A DNA stretch of 57,181 nucleotides, taken from contig JAHDCQ010000004.1 of assembly GCA_020629845.1 (NCBI GenBank), positions 1 to 57,181 of the forward strand. The letters run 5' to 3'. Position 1 is the first letter of the stretch, and each line of letters opens with the position of its first letter. Shown one piece after another: positions 42,062 through 51,039 of the stretch. This DNA comes from Saprospiraceae bacterium (GTDB taxonomy: Bacteria; Bacteroidota; Bacteroidia; Chitinophagales; Saprospiraceae). A model generated the notes under the pieces. It did no database searches. It had not been told where the DNA came from and was given only the letters and a program-made list of their open reading frames with translations. Both the position numbers and the translations under genes were made by a program.

Positions 42062-43611
42062 ACAAGTTCTTGTTCTAATTCTTCTAAGGATTTGCCTTTC
42101 GTTTCTGGTAACAGTCGGAAAAGCAATACTAATGCGACAATGGCGACTATTGCAAAAATCATAAAGGTTGCTGCGCTGCCGAAAGTATCGAGTTGCCATG
42201 GGAAAAATTGCACCACGAAATAGGAAGTCATGCTATTCACAAAACCGACGGCGGAAATAGCAAGTCCTCTTATGCGGTTCGGGAATATTTCTGACAACAA
42301 TACCCACATTACTGGCCCTAAAGAAAAGGCAAAACAAGCCACAAATCCAAGTATTCCTATGAGCAAAAGATAAGGATTAAGTGTACCTGCCGCTTTTATA
42401 ATATCGCCTTTATACAAAGTAGCATCTTTTCTACCTAAAGCATCTACCAAAGCGGCGTTAAAATCTACATCACTATCGTAGGTTTTTCCGATGAGTGGCT
42501 GAAGTTTTGATTGGTCTATTTCGGTATTGAGTGTTGTTAATTGTTCGCTAGTGAGCCTATAAGTGGCTTGCTGAAATCCATAGGCTACGATAAGTAAACT
42601 TAATGCAATACCTGCTAAACCTACCAATATAAGCGGTCGTCGTCCAACACGGTCAATGAGGAAAATGGCAACGAGTGTAAAGAGTACATTGATAATTCCA
42701 ACCCAAACCGATTGTACAAAAGCGGCATCTGTACCAATACCTGTACGCTCAAAAATATTGGTGGCATAGAAAAATACAGCATTGATGCCCACTGCCATTT
42801 GTGCCACAGCTATGATAAGCGCGACGGTCATGATGAAGCGCATATTAGGTTTAAAAAGCTCAGATAAGGTAGAAGTGGCTTTATTTTTACCTTCTGCTAT
42901 ACTTTGTTTTATATCTGCGAGTACGTTTTGTGCTTCGGTTTTGCCATTTACTTTTTTTAGTATGTCTAATGCTTTACTTTCTTGTCCTTTGGATACAAGC
43001 CATCTTGGGCTATTTGGAATTAAAAATAAAAGGAAAAAATAGAGTAATGCGGGTAGCGATTCCACGCCTAACATCCAACGCCATATATTTTTATCTAAGT
43101 CCCACGATTGTGCAAACTCTGAGCCTGATTTGCTCAAATCTAAAAGATAATAATTGCTAAAATAAGCAGCCGAAAAGCCAAGTACTATCGCTAATTGATT
43201 GACCGAAACCATGCTGCCGCGCATTTTGGCAGGGACAATCTCCGCAATATAAACAGGCACTAAAACTAAAGCTGCGCCAAATGCCAAACCACCCACCAAA
43301 CGTGCCAAAACCAAAATTCCATAAGAAGGCGCAAGCGCAGAAAAAATGGCAGAAATAGAATAGAGCAAGGCAACAAAAATGAGTATTTTCTTTCGCCCAA
43401 TGCGGTCGCTAATGCTACCAGCTACCAGCATTGCCGCAGCAGAACTAATAGTTACAGAGGAAACAACCCAACCTAGTTGTAGACTTGTTAAATCAAATTC
43501 CGCAGTAATGAAGCTATTTACCCCCGAAATCACTGCTGCATCGAAGCCAAATAGAAAACCGCCGAGCGATACTATAGCGGCTATCCATAGGATGTGTTTA
43601 TTTCCTTTCAT
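42052..43611 (-). CDS. xylE: MFS sugar porter, XylE-like
   Basis: This 519-aa 12-helix proton symporter of the sugar porter family should import D-xylose or a similar sugar. Visible motifs are GFLFGFDAAVISG in helix 1, SDRIGRKKIL in loop 2-3, RLVGGLAFGAALVLVPVYIAEI, the mid-loop PNSPRWLVSKG, QMAVGINAVFFYATNIFE in helix 7, DRVGRRPLIL and the C-terminal LLPETKGKSLEELE. A roughly 70-residue insert (about 350-415) sits in an external loop, which explains the length over typical 490-residue members. The gene is in a run with xylA, xylB and transketolase, and its last codons lie in a palindromic repeat. Confidence 0.9.
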   Translation of the reverse strand: MKGNKHILWIAAIVSLGGFLFGFDAAVISGVNSFITAEFDLTSLQLGWVVSSVTISSAAAMLVAGSISDRIGRKKILIFVALLYSISAIFSALAPSYGILVLARLVGGLAFGAALVLVPVYIAEIVPAKMRGSMVSVNQLAIVLGFSAAYFSNYYLLDLSKSGSEFAQSWDLDKNIWRWMLGVESLPALLYFFLLFLIPNSPRWLVSKGQESKALDILKKVNGKTEAQNVLADIKQSIAEGKNKATSTLSELFKPNMRFIMTVALIIAVAQMAVGINAVFFYATNIFERTGIGTDAAFVQSVWVGIINVLFTLVAIFLIDRVGRRPLILVGLAGIALSLLIVAYGFQQATYRLTSEQLTTLNTEIDQSKLQPLIGKTYDSDVDFNAALVDALGRKDATLYKGDIIKAAGTLNPYLLLIGILGFVACFAFSLGPVMWVLLSEIFPNRIRGLAISAVGFVNSMTSYFVVQFFPWQLDTFGSAATFMIFAIVAIVALVLLFRLLPETKGKSLEELEQELVRY

Positions 43612-43624
43612 TTTTCGTTTTGTT

Positions 43625-44620
43625 TTAGGCTTCCGATGGATAAATCACGCCTATTTGCGCTCGAATGTCATCCATCATACTCATCAAATCTAAGCTGTTT
43701 TGATGTGTCCAAAGTTTACTCTCAAGCTGTCCATTTTGTAAGCATTGGATGCATTCTTGTATTTCATAAGTGAAACCTTTACCATTAGTAGGTAAAGATA
43801 TGATTTTTTCTTTTCCATCTTTTAAAATGCTATATCCTTGTGTTTCATGCCACTTGGAATGAATATGAATGCTGCCTTCTTCTCCATTTATTTTTGCTAC
43901 GGTGTCTGAGTTGGATGCGAATCCGCACATCATCTGCGCGATGGCATCTTCATATTTAAAAATGGCGGCAGTTTGCAAGTCTGCACCTGTGGCATGTAGG
44001 TTAGCAGTTGCTAAGATTTGTTGTGGATAACCCAAAATGAGATAGGACAGAAAAGTCGGATAAATACCCACATCTAAGAGTGAACCACCGGCCAAATCGA
44101 GATTAAAAAGGCGTGTTTCAGCAGGAGCATTAGGACGCGAAAAACAGAAGTTTGCTTCGATATGTCGCAGCTTACCAATTTCGCCTTGTTGCACCAAATC
44201 CAAAACTGCTCGAATGGAAGGATTGAAGCGTGACCAAAGTGCCTCCATCAAAAAGACCTTGTTTTTTCGGGCAGCATTTATCATCGTTTGTACTTGCTGC
44301 TTATTGATAGCTAGTGGCTTTTCACACAATACGTGTTTGCCTGCATTCATGGCAGCTATGCTCCATTCTGCGTGTGAGTCGTGTGGTGTGGCGATATAAA
44401 TAATATCCACTTCAGAGTCTGCAAATAGGGCTTCATAAGTACTATGAGCAGTTTTTGCTCCATATTTTTGAGCAAAGTCTTGTGCCTTTTCTGCGGAACG
44501 AGATGCTACTGCTTGTAAATGCCCATTTTCAAGTAGCAATAAATCTTTCGTAAAAGAATTAGCGATTTTCCCTAAACCTAGAATACCCCATTTTATCATT
44601 CTATTCGATTTAATTGGCAT
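43625..44620 (-). CDS. Gfo/Idh/MocA oxidoreductase, possible D-xylose or dihydrodiol-type dehydrogenase
   Basis: This 331-aa NAD(P)-dependent enzyme has the Rossmann motif GILGLGKIA (residues 12-20), the family motif CEKPLA with Glu100-Lys101-Pro102, and GGSLLDVGIYP (179-188). The start at 44620 overlaps the upstream stop as TAATG, implying translational coupling; an internal ATG at 44599 is an alternative. The ALWSRFNP and DVGIYP segments are most like the dihydrodiol dehydrogenase/D-xylose 1-dehydrogenase branch, which oxidises aldoses to lactones. No lactonase or dehydratase lies nearby, so the substrate stays open. An intracellular role in the xylose operon is likely. Confidence 0.78.
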   Translation of the reverse strand: MPIKSNRMIKWGILGLGKIANSFTKDLLLLENGHLQAVASRSAEKAQDFAQKYGAKTAHSTYEALFADSEVDIIYIATPHDSHAEWSIAAMNAGKHVLCEKPLAINKQQVQTMINAARKNKVFLMEALWSRFNPSIRAVLDLVQQGEIGKLRHIEANFCFSRPNAPAETRLFNLDLAGGSLLDVGIYPTFLSYLILGYPQQILATANLHATGADLQTAAIFKYEDAIAQMMCGFASNSDTVAKINGEEGSIHIHSKWHETQGYSILKDGKEKIISLPTNGKGFTYEIQECIQCLQNGQLESKLWTHQNSLDLMSMMDDIRAQIGVIYPSEA

Positions 44621-45885
44621 TAATTCGTCATTAATACCATTTTTTCTGTGAGTTGTTGATTTTCGATATTTACAGCAATCACAATGCCGCCTCTGGCGCG
44701 TAAATTTATATCGTATTGTTGTTTTGGACTAAGGTCGGAATAGAGCAATTGCCCAGCATAACCCCAAATTTGGAGACCTTTCATTTGCTTATTGTTGTTC
44801 CTACTGACGTGAATTTGGTTTTGATGTGTATGAATGAGCAAACGCTCTTTTGGTAAAGTAGTTGGTGTTGTACTCGTTATCCAATTTTGATAATCTATGG
44901 TTTCAAATAAATCATTACCTCCCGTTAGCCAGGGCGTTTTTGCGATTTCATTTTCCCAATTCGATTTTATGATAGCATTTGCCTGCACTCTCGAATCGCC
45001 CCAACCTTGCCCTGTCCACATCGGTTGGCTGTCCCAATTTACATTGATATAAGCGAGGGCTTTGATGGGAGTATTGGCATAAATTCTATCGAAAAGCGGC
45101 TGATACCAATTGTTCCAATGCGTTTGCCCGTTTCCTGTTTTTATATCTATGCGTGGCGTGGCTTCGGCTATCATCACAGGTTTGTTATGATTTGTAGCAA
45201 ATGTCATAATGCTTTGCCCCATAGCATTACCACCATCAAATTGCGAAAAACCAAACCAATTGACATATTCATCGCCAGGATACCAATTAATGATATTGCT
45301 ATAATTCAGTCCTGCCGATTGCCAAACATAAGCGGCATTTTGTACATTTTCATCATCAAAAACGTGGACGATATGCTGCCAAGCGGCGCGAAATTGGGTA
45401 GGATTGTAACTATTCCACGGCCCTTCAAATTCATAGCCAATGCGTATAAAAACAGGACGATTTTGATTTTTGACCCAAGCTGCAAAGGTTTTGATATTAG
45501 CATCAAGATTACCATTGCTAATATTTTGGAGCTGCCCGACTAGATAAAGCCCTATTACGATAAAGCTATTGTCAAAAGTTGCATCTTCAAGATAAGATTG
45601 TGCGCGTACATCGCCCGAACCCCAATTGGCAAGTGCAGTTAAACCGCCTAAGCTTTCTAGCGAGGTATAAGAAGTCACCCCTGCTGGAAGATGGCTCGTG
45701 AAATTATCCACATAGCCATCGGTATAGTTATTAAGTCCGCCAACTGCATCGAGGTCTTGTCCGATGATAAGGAGTTTTTGCCCATCTGCTGGCGCGAATT
45801 TTGCTGCACCAAAACTGGCACTTTTTTGTGCTTGTAGTGTAGATAGAAACAAAAGAAAGCTAAGGCTAAGTATTATTCTTTTCAT
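44620..45885 (-). CDS. Secreted glycoside hydrolase, GH26-like (possible xylanase/mannanase), with T9SS sorting domain
   Basis: This 421-aa protein has a signal peptide ending LQA at residue 19. Residues of about 30-335 form a (beta/alpha)8 clan-A type domain: FIRIGYEFEGPWN places a likely acid/base Glu152, and KPVMIAEATPR a likely nucleophile Glu241. The sequence resembles the GH26 branch that includes beta-1,3-xylanases and mannanases, but I cannot fix the substrate. The last 75 residues (about 347-421, LLIHTHQNQIHVSRNNNKQM to KMVLMTN) look like a type A T9SS sorting domain, so it should act outside the cell and feed SusCD. It overlaps the Gfo/Idh start (TAATG). Confidence 0.7.
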   Translation of the reverse strand: MKRIILSLSFLLFLSTLQAQKSASFGAAKFAPADGQKLLIIGQDLDAVGGLNNYTDGYVDNFTSHLPAGVTSYTSLESLGGLTALANWGSGDVRAQSYLEDATFDNSFIVIGLYLVGQLQNISNGNLDANIKTFAAWVKNQNRPVFIRIGYEFEGPWNSYNPTQFRAAWQHIVHVFDDENVQNAAYVWQSAGLNYSNIINWYPGDEYVNWFGFSQFDGGNAMGQSIMTFATNHNKPVMIAEATPRIDIKTGNGQTHWNNWYQPLFDRIYANTPIKALAYINVNWDSQPMWTGQGWGDSRVQANAIIKSNWENEIAKTPWLTGGNDLFETIDYQNWITSTTPTTLPKERLLIHTHQNQIHVSRNNNKQMKGLQIWGYAGQLLYSDLSPKQQYDINLRARGGIVIAVNIENQQLTEKMVLMTN

Positions 45886-45897
45886 CGGAAGCTAGGG

Positions 45898-46140
45898 ATG
45901 TTGAATAATGAATATCGAACAGAGAATATCGAATAACGAAGTTTTTGATACAGACTTCTACATTCGACAATGTCTTCGCCAAATTGAAAATTAAAAATGT
46001 ATAATTGAAAATGATTGAAACACCAAATATGTAATTCATTATTAGCAAGTATTTTACAAAGTAATCATTTTGCTAATTTTCAATTTTCAATTTGGCGAAT
46101 TAATTCGATATTCCTTGTTCAATATTCGATATTCTATTAT
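45898..46140. repeat. Nested 240-bp inverted repeat between xylA and the GH26-like gene
   Basis: The outer arms carry GAATATCGAA words (45908-45935) facing TTCGATATTC words (46102-46136). The inner arms are TTCGCCAAATTGAAAATTA (45975-45993) and its complement near 46074-46099. Nothing is encoded. The whole could fold as a long RNA stem between two co-directional genes. Confidence 0.65.
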
Positions 46141-46141
46141 G

Positions 46142-47470
46142 CTATAAATATTGATTGATAATATTCTCAAACAACTCTTGTCGTCCACTGCGAAGACTTG
46201 GTTCGCCGTTTTTGTGCGCGATTTCAGATAAATCTTCAAGTGAAAGCTTGCCTTCCTCGAAAGCGCGTCCCTGCATGGTATTGAAAGAACTATATCGTGC
46301 TTTGCGGAGCTGCAAATAATCCGAATTGTCCAACACATCTTGTGCTACGATGAGTGCACGTGCAAACGCATCCATGCCACCGATATGTGCGTAAAAAATA
46401 TCCTCTAAATCGGTGGAGTTTCGACGAGTTTTTGCGTCAAAATTAACACCACCGCCTTGGAAGCCACCAGCAGGAAGTATAACTAATAGTGCCTCTACCA
46501 ATTCGTATACACTATTAGGGAATTGGTCGGTGTCCCAGCCATTTTGATAATCGCCTCGGTTAGCGTCTATGCTGCCTAGCATGCCTGCATCTGCTGCTAC
46601 TTGCAGTTCGTGTTGGAAGGTATGTTGTGCTAAAGTCGCGTGATTGACTTCAATATTTAACTTAAAATCATCTTGTAAGCCATATTCATTTAAGAAACCG
46701 ATTACGGTTGCAGAGTCGAAATCATATTGATGCTTACTTGGTTCCATAGGCTTTGGTTCTATGAAAAAAGTGCCTTTGAAACCATTTTTACGGGCATAAT
46801 CCTTTGCCATATGTAAGAAACGCGCCATATGGTCGAGTTCCTTTTTCATATCGGTATTTAGCAAACTCATGTAGCCCTCGCGTCCACCCCAGAATACATA
46901 ATTTTCACCCCCAAGTTTGATGGTGGCATCCAGCGCGTTTTTGACAGTTGCGCCTGCATAAGCTACTACATCGAAGTCTGGGTTGGTAGCACCACCATTC
47001 ATGTAACGTGGGTGCGAAAAGAGATTAGCTGTTCCCCAAAGCAGTTTTACACCTGATGCTTTTTGTTTTTCGAGGGCATAATCAGAGATGAATTCCATTC
47101 GCTTGGTAGATTCTGCTAAGGTATCTCCTGCATCAATCACATCTACATCATGGAAACAGTAATAAGGTACGTTTATCTTGGTAATGAACTCAAAAGCTGC
47201 ATCCATTTTGTCCTTAGCTGATTGATAAGGATCAGAGGAAGTAAGCCATGGAAATTCTTTTGTCCCCATACCAAATGGATCTCCACCAGTGCCACAGAAG
47301 GTATGCCAGTAGGCGATCGCAAAGCGAAAATGTTCTTTCATCGTTTTGCCAGCTACTACCCGATTTTCGTCATACCATTTGAAGGCAAAGGGATTGCGCG
47401 ACTCGCGCCCTTCATATTGTATTTGTGGGATACCTTTGAAATATTCCTTATTCCCAAGAAGTACTGTCAT
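46142..47470 (-). CDS. xylA: Xylose isomerase
   Basis: This 442-aa enzyme is the usual length for the class II form. It interconverts D-xylose and D-xylulose in the cytoplasm. Diagnostic segments are [20 protein letters not shown] near residue 50, the active-site YYCFHDVDV (about 98-106), [32 protein letters not shown] (metal-binding Glu), [18 protein letters not shown], the metal site [10 protein letters not shown], and [19 protein letters not shown]. It follows the xylB-HTH fusion by 181 nt, with an operator-like direct repeat and a -7 box in between, so it may have its own regulated promoter. Confidence 0.95.
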   Translation of the reverse strand: MTVLLGNKEYFKGIPQIQYEGRESRNPFAFKWYDENRVVAGKTMKEHFRFAIAYWHTFCGTGGDPFGMGTKEFPWLTSSDPYQSAKDKMDAAFEFITKINVPYYCFHDVDVIDAGDTLAESTKRMEFISDYALEKQKASGVKLLWGTANLFSHPRYMNGGATNPDFDVVAYAGATVKNALDATIKLGGENYVFWGGREGYMSLLNTDMKKELDHMARFLHMAKDYARKNGFKGTFFIEPKPMEPSKHQYDFDSATVIGFLNEYGLQDDFKLNIEVNHATLAQHTFQHELQVAADAGMLGSIDANRGDYQNGWDTDQFPNSVYELVEALLVILPAGGFQGGGVNFDAKTRRNSTDLEDIFYAHIGGMDAFARALIVAQDVLDNSDYLQLRKARYSSFNTMQGRAFEEGKLSLEDLSEIAHKNGEPSLRSGRQELFENIINQYL

Positions 47471-47630
47471 TGCTTGTTCTATTTTTTGCTTACTATAGTA
47501 ATGTTGTGTGTCTGATTTTTTTAGAATAAAATTCTATTTTAAATCTAAAAACAGAACAAAGAAAGGTATTAATGTGAAAAGTAACATCTTTTTTGGCTAC
47601 TACAAAAATGCGTCTTTCTTTGATAGTTGA

Positions 47631-47654
47631 TACGTCAATTGTACGTCAAATTTA
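47631..47654 (-). promoter_or_regulatory. xylA: Candidate promoter and direct-repeat operator for xylA
   Basis: On the minus strand the sequence reads TAAATTTG (47654-47647, matching TAnnTTTG), with a TTG 17 nt upstream. Two half-sites follow, TTTGACGTA and AATTGACGTA, with starts 11 bp apart (47631-47650). The first half-site overlaps the -7 box, as expected for a repressor. It lies 160-180 nt upstream of the xylA start. Confidence 0.5.
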
Positions 47655-49637
47655 AATATTTTCTAAAAAATCAATAAGGTTTTTACCTGTAGGGAGGTCA
47701 AGTTTTTTTCGTAGACGATAACGTTTGGTTTCTGCACCTCTTAAAGATAGATTCATTTCCGTTGCGATTTCTTTAGTGCTTAATCGGAGTTTTAATAAAG
47801 TACACATTTTAAGTTCTTCATAAGATAGAGTAGGGCAGTGTTCTTTTAGTTTTTTAGAGAAGTCATCATTATATATATTAAGGTGTTCTTTGAGAAGGTC
47901 TAGCTTGCTTTCTTGTCCTGTTTTACTGTTGAGTTTTTTCTTTAATTTTTTTAAACGATCTTCTACGGACTCGTTTTTGTGTTTAGAACTAATAATTTTT
48001 TGAAGTTCGTTTTCTACAAATGCTAGATTATCTGCCTGTGTAGATAACTGCATTCGCTGAATATTAAGCAATTGGTTCTTTTCTTTGAGTTCTTTGTTGA
48101 GCTGGTCACGTTGACTTTTTAGTAATTTATGCGCACTAGCGTTTTCGGGAGCTTGTTTCAGCATTTGACTTAAGGAAGCTTGCCAGTAGCTGTAGGCTTG
48201 TGAACATAATGCATAATTCAAGGTCGGTTCATAGAGTTTAGTTGGTTGCACTCCTTGCAATGCTTCCTCCAATGAAGTATATACACCGCTTCCAACTCCT
48301 GCTGCACGTGCTGCCCCAACCGCCCCTGTGGTTTCTACTACTTCTATATGGCTGCCTAATAGTGTGGCAATGGTCATGGCAAAAATCTTGGATTGGAACA
48401 TATTATCATTGCCTACCCGAATCACATCCACTTCCAGTCCCATTTCTTTTAAAATATTGATGCCATGCACAAAAGTAAAAGCCACTCCTTCTAAAGCCGC
48501 ACGGAAAAGATGCGCACGCGTATGCCGATTGAAGCGTAAATTAAAAATATGTGCTCCTAAATTACGGTCTTCGAAAATGCGCTCCGAACCATTTCCAAAT
48601 GGCAGCATACAAATACCCTCTGAACCTACTGGAACGGTGGAAGCCATTCTATCCATATCCTCATAACTGCGACCACTACGTGCTATTTGCTGTTTTATCC
48701 AACTATATTGTATGCCAGCTCCATTAATACATAGTAAAATTCCGATACGGTCAAAATTCTGCTCATAATTTACATGTGCAAAAGCATTTACCCGCGATTG
48801 TTCGTCGTAAAGTGGTTTATCTACGATGCCATACACTACGCCAGAAGTGCCAGAAGTAGCAGCTACTTCTCCCTGCCGCAAAACGTTTAATGCAACAGCA
48901 TTATTCGGTTGGTCGCCTGCTCGATAGCTTACAGCTGTTCCTTCCGCTAGCCCTGTTTGAATGGAAGCAGCACGAGTCACCGTACCTGTAATAGAAAATG
49001 TCGGTGCGGTGTCGGCGAGCAAAGAAGGATTAAAATCAAAATAATTCAGTAGATCATGCGCGATATCCTGCTTTTTAAAATTCCAGAAAATACCCTCTGA
49101 CAATCCTGAAATGGTCGTGTGTATTTCGCCTGTGAGTTTCATTGCAATATAGTCGCCTGGAAGTAGGATTTTATGAATTTTACCATAAGTTTCTGGTTCG
49201 TTATCTTTTATCCATTTTAGCTTGGATGCAGTAAAATTGCCAGGGGAGTTAAGATAATTGCTCAGACAATGGCTTTCTCCAAGTTCCATAAAAGCCTGCC
49301 TTCCGATAGAAGTGGCACGGCTATCACACCATATTATAGAGGAACGCAAGACACGTTGTTCTTCATCTACTAATACCAAGCCATGCATTTGGTAGGCGAT
49401 ACCTATACCTTTTATATCTTTAGGACTAATATTCGTTTCTGACAGTATTGTTCTAGTAGCAATACATAGGTTTTGCCACCAAATTTCGGGTTGTTGCTCC
49501 GCCCAACCAATCTGCCGCGAAATCATATCCATATCTTGTTCAGGATATTGAATAACCTTAATCGCTTCTTGTGTAGCGGCATCTAGCAAAGCTACTTTAA
49601 TAGTGGAACTGCCTATATCGTATCCTAGTAAATACAT
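47652..49637 (-). CDS. xylB: Xylulokinase fused to coiled coil and LuxR-type HTH domain
   Basis: This 661-aa protein starts MYLLGYDIGSSTIKVALLD. Residues of about 1-490 are a complete FGGY xylulokinase, with DIGSST, YQMHG, CDSRA, AGDQPNNA with likely catalytic Asp242, ATSGTSGVVYG and ETTGAVGAARAAGV. They closely match the stand-alone kinase at 19398-20882. Residues of about 500-575 are a charged coiled coil (SQRDQLNKELKEKNQLLNIQ onward). Residues of about 604-661 are a LuxR/GerE-like HTH: LSYEELKMCTLLKLRLSTKEIA, then LRGAETKRYRLRKKLDLP. This C-terminal layout is known from Bacteroidota TPR or sensor proteins, where it binds DNA. Here the sensor is replaced by a kinase. There is no membrane segment. 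I infer a metabolic enzyme that also regulates the xyl genes. Confidence 0.9.
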   Translation of the reverse strand: MYLLGYDIGSSTIKVALLDAATQEAIKVIQYPEQDMDMISRQIGWAEQQPEIWWQNLCIATRTILSETNISPKDIKGIGIAYQMHGLVLVDEEQRVLRSSIIWCDSRATSIGRQAFMELGESHCLSNYLNSPGNFTASKLKWIKDNEPETYGKIHKILLPGDYIAMKLTGEIHTTISGLSEGIFWNFKKQDIAHDLLNYFDFNPSLLADTAPTFSITGTVTRAASIQTGLAEGTAVSYRAGDQPNNAVALNVLRQGEVAATSGTSGVVYGIVDKPLYDEQSRVNAFAHVNYEQNFDRIGILLCINGAGIQYSWIKQQIARSGRSYEDMDRMASTVPVGSEGICMLPFGNGSERIFEDRNLGAHIFNLRFNRHTRAHLFRAALEGVAFTFVHGINILKEMGLEVDVIRVGNDNMFQSKIFAMTIATLLGSHIEVVETTGAVGAARAAGVGSGVYTSLEEALQGVQPTKLYEPTLNYALCSQAYSYWQASLSQMLKQAPENASAHKLLKSQRDQLNKELKEKNQLLNIQRMQLSTQADNLAFVENELQKIISSKHKNESVEDRLKKLKKKLNSKTGQESKLDLLKEHLNIYNDDFSKKLKEHCPTLSYEELKMCTLLKLRLSTKEIATEMNLSLRGAETKRYRLRKKLDLPTGKNLIDFLENI

Positions 49638-49700
49638 CTGCCTTTAAGTAAGGAGTATGAAATAATGAATTCACGAAATTAAACAAAAGATTGAATTTAT

Positions 49701-49720
49701 TACTTCAATTATACGTCAAA
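49701..49720 (-). promoter_or_regulatory. Direct-repeat operator upstream of xylB-HTH
   Basis: On the minus strand this reads TTTGACGTATAATTGAAGTA, two half-sites 11 bp apart. It differs from the xylA site (TTTGACGTACAATTGACGTA) at only two positions. It lies 64-83 nt upstream of the start at 49637, which fits autoregulation. Confidence 0.55.
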
Positions 49721-49896
49721 AAATGAGCTTGTTATTTTGATTTGCCGAAATCGTAGCTTCAAAATACCTATTTAAGCACCTTTTTGAAGATGTCAATTTA
49801 TGTCTTTTTTATGTCATTTAGTTGCTTTTTTGTGGTATTTGCCCACCATTCCGCACAAAAAAAATCATCAATATCAGCGACTAATAATGAATTTTA

Positions 49897-49927
49897 TTTG
49901 GGTTTTCATAACAGAAAGTTATATTTG
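49897..49927 (+). promoter_or_regulatory. Consensus promoter for the ExbB/ExbD operon
   Basis: TTTG (49897-49900), a 19-nt spacer and TATATTTG (49920-49927) match the Bacteroidota -33/-7 consensus exactly. The leader to the exbB ATG would be about 215 nt. Confidence 0.65.
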
Positions 49928-50147
49928 TTGCTGATGACAAACAAAGCTATAAAATTATATACTAATATACCTGTTTGTAGAAGTACATTCTGATTACAAA
50001 AATAAACCCTAAAACATTGTTAGTCAATGAGTTGGTTTGTTTTGATAAAAGCAAAATAAACCATCAACATAGTATGTAAGTATCAAATACAGTTTTTTAA
50101 AATAAATGATTTTTTCATTGGGAAACATTAGAAAAACCTTTCTTATC

Positions 50148-50894
50148 ATGCGAAAATTTATTACGCTACTATTATTGTTAGGGTTGGTTACATTTGCTAC
50201 TCCGCAACAGACTTATGCGCAGAGTGCAGACAACACAGAAGTAGCTGCTGAAGAAGCAGGCGGATTACAACTGCTTAAAAAGTATTTCATTCAGGGTGAC
50301 TGGCGCTTTATGAGCTTAGTATTGGTCTGTTTGATTTTAGGACTAGCATTCTGTATTGAGCGAATCATTACGCTAAATGTTGCTAGTACAAATACGACTA
50401 AGTTGCTGGCAAAGATTGATGATCGACTCAAAGAGGGCGATAAGGCTGGAGCAATGGAAGTTGCTCGTTCTACGCCTGGTCCAACCGCGAGTATTCTTTA
50501 TGAAGGTCTGAAGAACGCAGAAGACGGCCCAGAGGCTGTTGAGCGTGCTATTTCTTCATATGGAAGTGTTCAGATGGGCTTACTAGAAAAAGGCTTAGTT
50601 TGGATTTCTCTTTTCATCGCTATTGCACCCATGCTTGGTTTCATGGGTACGGTAATCGGTATGATTCAAGCCTTCGACCGTATTGAGGCAGTAGGAGACC
50701 TTTCTCCATCAGTAGTAGCAGGGGGTATCAAGGTAGCCCTATTGACTACGGTATTTGGTCTTATCGTGGCGATTATTCTACAAATTTTCTACAACTATAT
50801 CGTATCTAAGATGGATAGCATCGTGAACAAGATGGAAGATGCTTCTGTAACTTTAGTGGATATGTTGGCTACCAATAATGTATTCAGAAGATAA
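50148..50894 (+). CDS. exbB: ExbB/TolQ/MotA family proton channel protein
   Basis: This 248-aa inner-membrane protein starts at 50148, where MRKFITLLLLLGLVTFATPQQTYAQ gives a cleavable signal-like N-terminus; the frame upstream to 50106 adds nothing recognisable. The first membrane helix (FMSLVLVCLILGLAFCIERI, about 54-73) is followed by the cytoplasmic domain. The second and third helices carry the family core GLVWISLFIAIAPMLGFMGTVIGMIQAFD and GGIKVALLTTVFGLIVAIILQIFYNYI (about 146-230). With ExbD it converts the proton gradient into force on TonB, which drives SusC-type receptors. It is the first gene of a five-gene operon with a consensus promoter. Confidence 0.9.
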   Translation: MRKFITLLLLLGLVTFATPQQTYAQSADNTEVAAEEAGGLQLLKKYFIQGDWRFMSLVLVCLILGLAFCIERIITLNVASTNTTKLLAKIDDRLKEGDKAGAMEVARSTPGPTASILYEGLKNAEDGPEAVERAISSYGSVQMGLLEKGLVWISLFIAIAPMLGFMGTVIGMIQAFDRIEAVGDLSPSVVAGGIKVALLTTVFGLIVAIILQIFYNYIVSKMDSIVNKMEDASVTLVDMLATNNVFRR

Positions 50895-51039
50895 TCGAAT
50901 TTCTGATTAATTAATTTCTGGAGTGTTAAGAAAGGAAATTTTCGTTTCGTTTGTGCTTCAAATGGAGGCGCAAACGAAACTTATCATAATGGAGAAAATT
51001 TCACTTTATACATTCCTTCAAATCGTTAAAAACTATACC

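Larger units (their letters stand above)
49638..50147. other. 510-nt intergenic region between xylB-HTH and exbB
   Basis: The left part holds the xylB-HTH leader and its operator-like direct repeat (49701-49720). The right part holds a consensus promoter for exbB (49897-49927). A 69-codon frame at 49784-49993 spans that promoter and has no family features, so I do not call it a gene. Confidence 0.6.

Noticed and set aside
45007-45543. A 178-codon open frame on the plus strand
   Set aside because: It is antisense to the GH26-like gene. The opposite strand has a signal peptide, catalytic motifs and a sorting domain.
49784-49993. A 69-codon frame beginning MKMSIYVFFMSFSCFFVVF
   Set aside because: It looks superficially like a signal peptide, but it runs through the consensus promoter of the exbB operon and has no coding features after the first 25 residues.
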